Source: Lomentospora prolificans
Taxonomy: Eukaryota > Ascomycota > Sordariomycetes > Microascales > Microascaceae
Length of the DNA stretch: 64,000 bases
NCBI GenBank assembly: GCA_029532625.1
Contig: JARFXM010000009.1
Coordinates: 4,887,501 to 4,951,500 of the forward strand
Direction of reading: 5' to 3'
The notes beneath the pieces were generated by a model that did not search any database, had not been told where the DNA came from, and saw only the letters and a program-made list of their open reading frames with translations. A program made the translations under genes and the position numbers. This document shows, piece after piece, positions 49,715 through 59,700 of the stretch; the stretch's first letter is position 1, and every line of letters starts with the position of its first letter.

Positions 49715-51050
49715 ATGAAGGCTGTTTCCGTCTTGTCCGCGCTCTTGGCGGCTGTTCCCTCTGTCTATGGGCAAGTCAAGGGTGTTCCTTTTGGCTTTGC
49801 CAACACCGTTACTGGTGGTGGCAGTGCTACCCCTAGCTACCCCACGACCAATGCCGAGTGAGTTATACCCAGAAAGCCAGCGGACTCCTCGTCTGCCGGC
49901 TAGCTATGCCCAAGATCGAGGGCCGCCGTTAACAGTCTCTGAATGTTAGGCTTGCGTCTATGCTTAGTGACAGCACTCCCCGTGTGATCATGATTGACCG
50001 CACCTTCGACTTCCTCCAGACCGAGGGCAGCACCACCACCAACTGCTGCAGCGATGACCGCACCACCAAGTGCCCGGGTGGGTCATCCGCTGGCCAGCTC
50101 TGGATCCAAAACACTTGCGATGGGGGTAGCTGGCAGAGCTGCACCTACTGGAATGCCCCTAGGACCCCTCTCAAGGTGGCCAGCAACAAGTCCATCATCG
50201 GTGTTGGCACCAAGGGTGTCCTGCGCGGCAAAGGCCTTAGGCTGAGCGGCGGTGTCAGCAACGTCATCATCCAGAACATTCACATTACTGTAAGTTATAC
50301 CTGGTTCATAACCTGGTGGACTCCCGCCCCGGCGTGGAGAGCATGAAACTGACCGTGTAATAGGAGCTCAACCCTCAATTCGTCTGGGGTGGTGATGCCA
50401 TCACTCTCGACGGCTGCGACAACGTGTGGATCGACAACAACAAGTTCTCCTTGATCGGGCGCCAGATGATTGTCTCTGGCTGGGGTACTGGAGGTCGTGT
50501 CACCATCTCTGACAACGAGTTCGACGGCAAGACCTCGTGGTCTGCTGGATGCAACGGCAAGCACTACTGGACCATGCTTCTCCTTGGCCTCAAGGACTAC
50601 TACACCATTGCCGGTAACTGGTTCCACGATCTCTCTGGCCGTGCTCCTCACATCGGCACCGACTACACCTCCTCCCAGATCCTTGTCCACGCCGTCAATA
50701 ACTACTTTCAGAACATTGATGGCCACGCTTTCGATGTTGATACCAACACTTGGATGCTCATTGAGGGCAACTACTTTGAGAATGTCAAGACTCCCATCAC
50801 CGCCGACAGCTACAACAAAGGTGGCCAGGTCTACTTCATCCAGACCGTTGCCGACGCCTCTAACGCCGCTAGCCCTCTCGGCTATATCCCGGAGTGGAAC
50901 AGGTTTTCTGGATCCGGGACCGTCAACAGCATTGTTAGCCAGAACGCCCTCAGCAAGCTCGGTGCCTACAAGGGCAACATTATGTGGGAGCACTGGGCTG
51001 TTGCCAACGTTCCCGGCAACGTCAAGGCTATCGCTGGTGTTGGAAAATAA
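49715..51050 (+). CDS. pel: Secreted pectin lyase (polysaccharide lyase family 1)
   Basis: Cleaves methyl-esterified pectin by beta-elimination in the plant cell wall. Three coding exons, 49715-49857, 49950-50289 and 50364-51050, encode 389 aa. Introns are 92 and 74 nt. Junctions give NAE|LASML and NIHIT|ELNPQ. The N terminus is a clear signal peptide (MKAVSVLSALLAAVPSVYG), with likely cleavage before QVKGVPFGFA, typical of fungal pectin lyases. The right-handed parallel beta-helix shows in repeated strands (NKSIIGVGTKGVLRGKG, VSNVIIQNIHIT, AITLDGCDNVWIDNNKF). DLSGRAPHIGTDYTS (about 250-264) holds the Arg of the PL1 active-site region. The Cys-rich stretch TTTNCCSDDRTTKCPGG and the GNYFENVKTPI block also fit lyases of the PelA/PelB type. 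Pectin lyase is preferred over pectate lyase from overall similarity. A promoter TATA element is listed separately. Confidence 0.96.
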
Positions 51051-51568
51051 GCTTTGGGACATTCTTTAGCTTGGTGGATGAGAAGGGCTCGTGGAAGTGG
51101 CCCTGGGTCGGTACACTCCCATTCGTGTTCGTTGTACATATTAGTGAATGCCGGGCCTACGGCTCCGGAGTAAATAGCTAAAACCCGTACATTGCTGCTC
51201 TCTAGAAGGGCTTAAACGAGAGAAAAATTTTCGCTTGTTTCGATAAACAGGACGGCTTGAATGTCCCTAGCGAGAGTTGCCATACCGGCATTTATCAACT
51301 CACTAAACGGTGCTGGCACTCCCTTGAAAGAGACTGGAGGAGAGGTAGATGCATCAATCTATATATAGCTCTGATTCCAAGTGTCTCTCAGTTTTGAACA
51401 GCGAAAACAACGAGTTAGCATGGCGCAACGGGAAAGACGAGAGACATACGTATGCCATGCAAGGCTTTGTTCTATGTATTGTACATCTTGGAGGTTGGTA
51501 ATATACATTGATCTGTCTTCTTCTTACAAGAGCGGAGCATCATCCCGAGTCCGTGACCCGCCTAGGAT
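51051..51568. other. Intergenic between convergent genes
   Basis: About 0.5 kb between the stop codons of the pectin lyase and TMEM223/Mrx15-like genes; presumably both 3' UTRs. No gene is seen. An open frame on the plus strand starting in this stretch runs antisense into the neighbouring gene and is a shadow. Confidence 0.55.
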
Positions 51569-52561
51569 TTACCTATATATCCTCGCCCACTTCGATTCCT
51601 TCTCAAGGTCAATGCCTACAACCCTCACGAGGCGCTCCAGGGCTTTGCCCTCGTCAAGCATCCACGCGTTAGAAATGTCTAACCTGAACTCGTCGCCGTT
51701 GGCCTTGAGCGTCGCAAAGCCGCTGCCGGTAAGTGACTGCTTCAAACCCGCCCACGCAGACCGGGTACCCCGTCCAAGATGCCTGAAGGGCGCAGACCAA
51801 ATGTGGGAGAGCTCGTACTTCCTCTTCTCCTCACGCTCCCGCTCCTCAGCGCGCTTTTTCTCGACCCTCTCAATTGGGGTGAGGTACTCTGCAGGCGCTA
51901 CGATACGTGCTACCATGGTGGCGTCGGTATATGGCATGACTAGGACCCTGGGCTTCATAAGAGGCAGCATGCGTTTGACTGTTATCTCAAGGTTGAGAGG
52001 AGGGACAGCTGCCCGGGGACCGGTGGCTCCGGCGGCGACTTGCTGGGCTGTGGGGAGAGCCCGAATAGTCTTGATGATGTTCTTGGACTTGAGAAGCCAG
52101 TAGGTTCCCATGCACGCCATAGCGATAGCAATGATGGAGTATGACTTGCCCACCCACCAGCTCAAACCCTCGGGCGGGCTAGTGTATATGGTAATGTTGT
52201 AGCCGGCATAGCTGAAGCAGAAGATGGCTGTCATCCAGGACCCGAGCTTCATCCAGGCGTGAGAGGGAGCTTCGTAGAGGACTGTCGGCGTGCTTTTTTG
52301 CGCCAACTGCTTGACAAACGCGTAGGTCGAGGGGTTCGTGTTTTTGAGAGGAGCCTTGGCCTTGGCTACGTTTGCGGCTGCCTGAGTCGGAGCAGGAGAC
52401 TTGACGGTTTTAACGGCACGTTTAGGCGCAGAAGCTCGTTGGAAGGCGGAGGACCGGAAAGATCGTAACGTCGGGAGCTGTCTTGCGGATTGTCGGGGGA
52501 GTTGCGCCCTGGCGACGCAGACGAAGATGTTCGTCACAGGGCCGTTAGTAAAGGCAGACAT
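51569..52561 (-). CDS. Predicted mitochondrial inner-membrane protein, TMEM223/Mrx15-like
   Basis: Single exon, 330 aa. The first in-frame ATG is at 52561; the open frame extends upstream but only with non-ATG codons. The N terminus (MSAFTNGPVTNIFVC...RSFRSSAFQRA) is rich in Arg, Ser and Ala with no acids, like a mitochondrial presequence. Two hydrophobic segments lie at about 104-125 (SWMTAIFCFSYAGYNITIY) and 140-157 (SIIAIAMACMGTYWLL), separated by a short loop. A basic soluble domain follows (KRMLPLMKPRVLVMPYTDAT), then a highly charged stretch (KKRAEEREREEKRKYEL). The two-helix hairpin with a C-terminal matrix-type domain resembles the yeast Mrx15 / animal TMEM223 group. That assignment is inferred from layout and is not certain. 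It shares its upstream region with the PDX1 gene, which also acts in mitochondria. Confidence 0.75.
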   Translation of the reverse strand: MSAFTNGPVTNIFVCVARAQLPRQSARQLPTLRSFRSSAFQRASAPKRAVKTVKSPAPTQAAANVAKAKAPLKNTNPSTYAFVKQLAQKSTPTVLYEAPSHAWMKLGSWMTAIFCFSYAGYNITIYTSPPEGLSWWVGKSYSIIAIAMACMGTYWLLKSKNIIKTIRALPTAQQVAAGATGPRAAVPPLNLEITVKRMLPLMKPRVLVMPYTDATMVARIVAPAEYLTPIERVEKKRAEEREREEKRKYELSHIWSAPFRHLGRGTRSAWAGLKQSLTGSGFATLKANGDEFRLDISNAWMLDEGKALERLVRVVGIDLEKESKWARIYR

Positions 52562-53077
52562 GGTGGCGCTAGAGGCACGTGAAGTGTAAAATTTGTACAA
52601 TTCGTGTATAGAGACCTGATATTCCGTATTGTGCGTGATTTGCGACAATTGGCCTCTGTTAGAGCCCCCTGAGGCAGATGCGCTTCAACAGAAGAAAAAA
52701 AAACCTGGCGTGACACGACTGTTGAATGAAGCTATCACGGGAAAAAAAAATTACTAACCATCGAGGTACTTTGGTACATCGAAAGTCGGCATCACAGGGC
52801 ACAGGATACGATAGCGCAGGGGCAGTCGGGGGTGTCTTGGCGCGTTGAAGCTCTCTAATGTGCACGGACCTTAACCTGTGTGGACCCAGCACTGAGCTTG
52901 ACCGGCCGGAAACATCCGGCGCTTTTTTCTGCTTCCCAACAACTTGACATCCTGACAAAGCAGCATTTTCGTCGAGCTTCGGATGAGCTCGTCGTGACCT
53001 CTTCTTTCCGCAACACAACCACCTTTTCTTCATTCCTACCGCTAATTGGTAACTCGACACAACGATAATCGTCCACA
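52562..53077. promoter_or_regulatory. Shared upstream region of two divergent mitochondrial-protein genes
   Basis: 516 bp separate the start codons of the TMEM223/Mrx15-like gene (minus) and PDX1 (plus), so both promoters lie here. No specific operator is identified. Short open frames on both strands are not considered genes. Co-regulation is an inference from the arrangement. Confidence 0.5.
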
Positions 53078-54467
53078 ATGGCCTCGATCGCGTCGGCATG
53101 CCGCCTTTCGGCGAGGGTGGTGAGGAGTAGGGTTGTTTCCGAGACGACATTTCGGGGTGAGTGATAACCTCCGGACCGGAGCTTGAGCATCCCACCGCGA
53201 GGTGGAGGTCGAAGTTTAGGATTGGTCGAAGAGAATCGCATGTTTATGGTACTAATGCGCCAATATTCCTGGGACTGTAGGCTACCAGACTTCGTCGAGA
53301 TGCCTAGCTGCGTCCAACTTCACCATGCCCGCCCTATCCCCAACGATGACAGAGGGTAACATTGCGAACTGGAAGGTGAAGGAGGGCGATTCCTACAGTG
53401 CCGGTGACGTGCTCCTCGAGATCGAGACCGATAAGGCGACGATGGACGTCGAGGCTCAGGATGACGGTATCCTGATGAAGATTATGCAAGGCGACGGAAG
53501 CAAGTCTGTCCAGGTCGGAACTCGGATCGCCGTCATGGCCGAACCCGGCGACGACCTTGCCACGCTAGAGATCCCCGCCGACGAGAAATCTGCCGCTTCC
53601 GAACAGCCCAAGGCCCAGGAGGAGTCCAAGCCAGCGAAACAGGAGAGCCAGTCCGAAGAGAAAAAGGCAACACCCAGGCCGACAACCGGCAAGGTGCATA
53701 AGCAGAAGTACCCTCTGTACCCTTCCGTGCACGCCCTCATCAAGCAGCACAACATTGACGAGTCCGTTGTGAACCAAATTACGCCCACCGGCCCCAACGG
53801 CCGTCTACTAAAGGGAGACGTGCTTGCCTACCTAGGCACTATCAACGCCAATACTCCGGCGCAACTGTCTTCCATGTTCGAGAAGCTCGCGCACCTTGAT
53901 CTCAGCAACATCAAGGTCGCTCCCAAGAAGGAAGGCCCTAAGGCCGAGAAGCCGGTTGCCGAAGCCCCCAAGGCTCCCGAAAAGGCCGACATCTCCGTGC
54001 CCATCTCCATGTCCAGGGTTCTAGAGATCCAGCAGAAGATCCACGGGTCTGTCGGTACCTTCCTTCCCATCTCTACCTTCATTTCCCGCGCCACCGACGT
54101 CGCCAATGACGAACTTCCTCCTGCTGCCCGTAAACCTACCGCCGATGAGCTTTTCAACGATGTCCTCGGCATCAAGAACCCCCGCGCAGAGGGAACGCGG
54201 GGCGCGTACCACCCCAAGATACAGGCTCTTCGGGAAGCCGGATTCGCTGCACAGAAGGCCGCCTCTAAGCCCACCGACATTATCGACATCCTCGCCGGGT
54301 CGAGCAAGAAGGCTCGCCCTACCCCCTCGTTGGCCACCCCCGGACTCTCCACTGGCACCAACATCTTCAGCCTCACTGTCCCCAAGGCGGAGGAGAAGAG
54401 GGCTACGGTCTTCCTCGAGAAGGTCAAGCTCATTCTGGAAAACGAGCCTGGCCGGTTGGTATTGTAG
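53078..54467 (+). CDS. pdx1: Pyruvate dehydrogenase complex protein X (E3-binding protein, PDX1)
   Basis: Mitochondrial matrix scaffold that anchors dihydrolipoamide dehydrogenase (E3) to the E2 core of the pyruvate dehydrogenase complex. Two coding exons, 53078-53156 and 53281-54467, encode 421 aa, with a 124-nt intron (GTGAGT...TGTAG) inside the Gly codon of FRGYQTSS. The first 30-40 residues are Arg/Ser-rich with no acids (MASIASACRLSARVVRSRVV), a mitochondrial presequence. The lipoyl domain runs from about 42 to 120 (MPALSPTMTEGNIANW) with the lipoylated Lys78 in EIETDKATMDV. A Glu/Lys/Pro linker follows. The peripheral-subunit-binding domain is at about 169-212 (SVHALIKQHNIDESVVNQI, NGRLLKGDVLAYLG). 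The C-terminal part has no HxxxDG acetyltransferase motif, which separates PDX1 from E2. It is convergent with the CoA-transferase gene 402 bp away. Confidence 0.94.
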
Positions 54468-54869
54468 GTAGATAGGCGAGCTGGTGTTGGCTGTGGCGTT
54501 TATTAAACCGATGGTTCGGATGTTGAGTACAAAAGCAAGGCATTACACTGGATAAAGTGATCGGGATTTCCATACTTTTCAGTTAATTCGCCCTTCTTTG
54601 GCTTTCCAGGCGTATATCCTTTTTTTTTTTTTTTTTTTTGTTATTTTTCCGTTTTTTCTTTCTGCTTTCTCATCCTCCCTCAGAAGAAGCAATGTATGAA
54701 TCAGAAGGAGCCGTACGCCATAGTGAAGAAGGGAAGGGGGGAGTCGATCAATTTTGTCCCCTTAACCCCGGCCTTGTGAAACCTGGTAACCTGCATATAC
54801 CTGCAAAGAAATAAAGACTCTATGATCCCATGATAGGGGAGTAAAAAGAAAGCAAAAGACTAAGAATCA
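54468..54869. other. Intergenic between convergent genes
   Basis: About 400 bp between the PDX1 and CoA-transferase stop codons. It contains a poly-T tract near 54619-54639 and a pyrimidine-rich stretch. No gene is seen; 3' UTRs are expected here. Confidence 0.55.
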
Positions 54870-56778
54870 TTACCAATCTTTCCGGCCACCCGATAGGATG
54901 TTTCTATCCTCTTCCCAGCCGTCCCAGGTAGCCGCGTCGAAGCCGTTGGGTCGCGTAGGTCTCAGATACCCTATGCTGAGCCCTTCTATCTCGAGGGCTT
55001 CCCGGGGCCATCTTACCTCAGCAGCGTACCCTTCACTCCAAGCGCTCTGCATTAGTTCCTCACTAAAAAGCTCAGGGTGGAGTGCCTTGACGCTCTGCAG
55101 GGCGCGCTTCCCGACCTCATCAACGGAGTCGTTATGTCTTAAATCAAAGAAGCTCGAACTGTGCCGCTTGACGAGCATTTCTTGCACATTCCGAGGAAGC
55201 AAGCCAAGTGAAAGGAGGAAGATATTGTATTGGACGAGGCTTGTTCGGCACACCCATGAACCGCCTTCTGTGGCTCGACGGTAGAGTCCCGTCAACGCAG
55301 CGACGCAACCGAGAACACCGGTGCCATAATCAGACATGGGAAAAGGAGGTACGACGGGTTCATCAAGACCCATGAATCGCCCTTGTTCCCATGCGGCCCC
55401 AGTCACACAGTCTGCGATCTGCTGCCAACCGGGGCGAGAGGACCACTCTGCTCCCGGATCTCCGACGCCCGTGCCACCAAAACAATCCTCAGCGACGTAG
55501 ACAAAGCCCCTTCCACGGCGTTGTGCGAGGGCTGCGAGCGCGCTTGCACCGTATCCGAGTCGATCCAGCGACCCGGGACGGTAACCGTCAATGACGACAT
55601 CTGCGGATGCTAACAGAGAGTCGAATACGGCACGGTCATGAGGATCATGCAAGTGCAATGATGTGGTATGCTTGCCAGCATTGACATCAACTTGGAAGAA
55701 CGGAACGTCAGGCAAGTTTGGAGATGTCACCTTCAGGACATCGGCGCCATGAGCAGCGAGAGAGCGGCCTATCGTGGGGCCCGCAATTACACGGCACAAC
55801 TCCAATACGCGGATTCCCCGGAGGCACTGAAGCGGTAGAGTCGAACCTTGCGACGTGTAGTCGAACGGAAAAGGCGGCGTTGACGTCTCAACAGACTGGA
55901 CCGTAAATGGCGGGAGCCGGGACATCGCTCGGCCATGCGGCGTTTGCAGGAACTGGTCTAGTGTCAAAGCTGGCACGCCTGCTTGCTTCTCCTTCTTATT
56001 CATATCCTCTAGTTCAGCAACCGTGAAATTCCGGACTGCGCGCTCTATAGTGTCTATGCACTCATGGTAGTCTGTGAGGAGGGGATTGAAAGCTGGTAGG
56101 CCGATCATATTGAGGGTGCGGCTCGCTTCAAGGGACCCATGAATGTGGTAGAATTCCTCGGGATTCTTTGTACGATATAGATTGGCAGAGAGCCGCCTAT
56201 ATAGGATCGACTGTGCCCGATTATAATCCGTATCTACTCACTAATTAGTTCGTGGTATAGTGCAAGCTCAACCAAGGTATGTCCGCACCTATCAGTTTCT
56301 CCGTTACCTTGGGGTCCGCCTTTGTAAGGCCATCTACTGTGGTAATGTATGAAGACATGAGGAAGCTAGCTACCTTCCTCATATCGATAGTGATGGCCCG
56401 CGATCTCTGTCCAAAACGCACATCTGCAATGGTCGAGGCGACACACGCCTCGAGGGCCTTGACGGCTGCAACTGCTTCATGTTCTTTCAGAGGGCAAGGG
56501 AAGACGGAGGAGTCATGTTTCGAAGACGGTGAAGTGAAGGTCACTTTCCGAACCTGTCGAAAGGCGGCTTGTGGGAGTTCCGCCTGGCAGGCGGCAACAA
56601 GAGCCGCTAACGCAGCATACGCACCAGCCGTCACGGAGTACGAAGGCTCGGTCACCATGCAATCGCAAAAGGAAACCATGGCGTAGCGGGACTTAAGAAG
56701 TGTAGGGTCAACGGAGGATCGAAGGGAAACTTTACTTGGTGCAGGACTGGGTGAGAGGGATGATTGACTCGAGGGCAT
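54870..56778 (-). CDS. CoA-transferase family III (CaiB/BaiF) protein
   Basis: Predicted to move CoA between carboxylic acids; the substrate is unknown. Two coding exons on the minus strand, 56778-56289 and 56233-54870, encode 617 aa, with a 55-nt intron (GTGCGG...AGTAG). The acceptor choice is set by the protein: it yields EKLI|DTDYNRAQSILYRRLSAN, matching the family. Reading through the intron would stop at once. The N-terminal half holds a first, partial transferase region (ALEACVASTIADVRFGQRSR, FLMSSYITTVDGL, LYRTKNPEEFYHIHGSLEAS). The C-terminal half begins with the canonical CaiB block (GIRVLELCRVIAGPTIGRSL, AAHGADVLKV), followed by DVNAGKHTTSLHL and VVIDGYRPGSLDRLGYG. This two-part layout of about 600 aa is the usual form of fungal relatives. 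The start is a true ATG. It ends in LSGGRKDW. Confidence 0.9.
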
Positions 56779-59700
56779 GGAGACTGAGGCGCCATGGCGC
56801 CAACGTTTATATACTAGTGCGACCAGACCGAGTCGGTAGTAGAAACAGTCCTTGAGCTAATAGACTAATACCATCCGTGATTAAGGTCCCCATCCGATGC
56901 CAATGGCCAACCTTCGACAAGAGGAACCACAATTGGTGTCAGATCTCAGACATTACTCGATCGATGGGTAACATCGCCGCGTTTGGGTCCCATCATGGGC
57001 TAAAGTGCGTGCCTATCTTGGTGTGCATTGGAAGGTAGTGAGAATATTGATCCTCGACCCCGCTGAACCAGGCAAAATATGGGCCATGTGGGGGTGCGAG
57101 AACCCATGGAGCATTGGATGTGATAGTTTCGGATTATTATACAGTAGGTGAAATATCGGCGTGGAAAAGCTTGCGAGACCTACGCCCATAAGCATGGGTT
57201 GGGTGTGCCGCGCGAGTCGAAAGTGCAACCGGATATAACATGCCCTTCCCAACATCTACAAAACCCGGATCCGAATCAGGGAAAAGGTGCCGCAAGGTGG
57301 CAGTGATGGCCGAGTTGAAGTAATTACACAGCTTTAACTTCGCTCTCATCAGCTGGCCATGATGTTAAGGTGTGTGCCGCCATCAGCTTGACAGCTTGGT
57401 AACGACATTAAAAGGTGCAAGGCGGGGCTTACATGCAGACACTCCACGCGATGACGGGCACACAACGCACGCCTTAGCTTCGGGATCGAGCGGCAAAGCA
57501 TGTGGGTCACGCAATGACTCGGCCCAAGGCTCAAGAATGGTATTTCCAAGGGTTTGCCCCCATGACACGGCATCATTAAAAAGGGCAGGGAAGTGGGCCT
57601 ACCGAAATCCCATGCTTTGTGTTACACTCGGAATTCAGCTTGGAGAGACACGATGCCGCAGAAAAAGATGGAGATTTAGGGCTTCGCAGGCGAAATGCTG
57701 CATCGCCTCGGATGTCGCCAAGTCCACGGTTGGCTGATGGTCTCCCGCGGAGGCCTGGAAGAAAGTCGGCAGCTGAGACCGCCATCCCGAACACAACGTT
57801 GGAAGCCACGGAGTTAGGCAGCGCTCCCGGGTATTAGGTTGCCACTTTGCTGGGTCCGAAAACGTTTTGTGTCGACCATGCAGGCGGCTCAAGTGGGAAG
57901 GCGGCTACCAGGCGAGATTTGGGGGGACTGGCGTCCTAGCTGGTGTAAGTCGTCCGAGTGAGATTGAAATTCAGGATTTCTGTGCCCTTTTTCCCTCTCT
58001 GGTGGCCGCGTGGACCGCGATTACGGTCGAGCTAATGGGGATTACCAACCTCATCTGGCGACATTGCGACCCTGTTGGTGGCTGGACTAGGGGGAGTCTG
58101 CTCGCTGGCTCTCCTGACGAGGTGGTTTCGACGTCAATCCCAGAACAGGGTTCATGGGCTCCTTGGAGGCGATCCCTTCACACGTGGGTAGGAGCCAAGA
58201 GCATGGTGTTTCCACGCTAGTCTTGCTGCGTCTACGCTCGCGGGGTCCGGTAGCATTCGCATACCCGGAAAAAAAAATCATGATATTCGACACACGCTGA
58301 AATTCGACCGAGCCGTCGTCATGGTTCAGACGCCTCCATCCACCTGAAAGATATTGATCTCCTATCTGGTGCTTATCTGGGCGCCGCCTTAACGAAGGAA
58401 ATTGTGTGTGGGGTGATATGGCGGATTGGTGGGCCTCAGCTTTGGGTGCATCATCCGAAAGGGTTGTGCACTATCCGAAGGATGTCACCCACTAGAAACG
58501 TGGAATTTGGGTGCTCTTGCCAGTTGATATCTTCAAGGATCAGCCCTGCTGCTCCCCGCTAAGACCTCACCATAATAGTTGCAACTGAATTCGAGCATAT
58601 TAAGCTAGATAGTATATAGATCAATCTCTTTTCAAGTTTTCGCATTTCTATCGTTCACCTTGGATCAGTGAGTTTTTTTCCCAAGCTAAATAGGGGTCGA
58701 TCGATCAATCCACGTATCAATGGATGGCACCCCGACTCGAACATCTATTGTATGACCGGGTTATCGGCGCTCATTCGCGTTTGTGAATGTACGCCCCTCG
58801 ATTCAGTGCTCTGAAGCAACGTCCGAGTACTCAAGCCAGCAAGCATCGCCAGTTGGCTCCACATAAAGCTCATGGCTCTACAAGTAGGTCAGAGCATCAG
58901 AAGCCTCCCACCTGTGTTACCGGAGTTGCGCGCTTTGAGTGATAAATGCTCCTTGCGTCCCTTGCCTTCTCCTCCAGCGTCGCAGCGTCAGGTGGAGCCC
59001 GCATTGATCCCGCAATATCATACACTGATGCGGGAAGAAGCCATAAAGGATGTGATCTCGTGGCTTATTGCCCGACCACTGCCATGTGAGGAGAGCCTTG
59101 ATCCGTGGGTCCTCATGATGAATGGGACATCGCCTGGTTGAATGGGATGAGGGAAAAGGTAACTGATTATTAGCCAGCGTCTTGTCACCAATCTGCATTC
59201 CCCTGAGGACCGCCATGTTGACACGCTGGTGTCTTCTCAGTTCAAACCGGGAGCTGAAAGAATAATTCCTTCCTTTTCGTCCGGCATCCATAAACCTTCG
59301 TACGAGCGTCACTAATCTTGCTAACGCCAGCCGTCCACGAGAGGAGCAAATTCGTTTTTGGCCAGGGTGCTGCGTTGTCCGTGCTCCATGTCTTGATATT
59401 CTTGTCGACGCCGTGATGTTTGCCGCTGGCTCAGTCTGCCGTCCTGGAAAGCGCGTTGCCTCAATTTCGACTGGGGACAGGATAATGATGATTATCATGC
59501 CCAGGAATGCTGCCCCGAGTTCTAATAAGGCGAGCATGGTATGGTTCCATGATCCAAGGGCTCAAAATTAACCCCGAGGGACGTGCTTTTGCTCCGAGAC
59601 GGGAGGGCGGAGCAAGCGGCAGAGTAGGATCGGCTAGGGCTGAAACGGGGTTCGCGCACTAAAAACTGGAGCACCTTGAGGGCGACACTCATTGCCCAGT

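Noticed and set aside
52562..52648. Upstream extension of the TMEM223/Mrx15-like protein
   Set aside because: It also depends on a TTG start. The ATG at 52561 begins a plausible mitochondrial presequence.
58917..59537. 206-codon minus-strand frame with a signal-anchor-like start (IIIIIL)
   Set aside because: Only the first 25 residues look protein-like; the rest lacks motifs and no splice or homology support could be seen.
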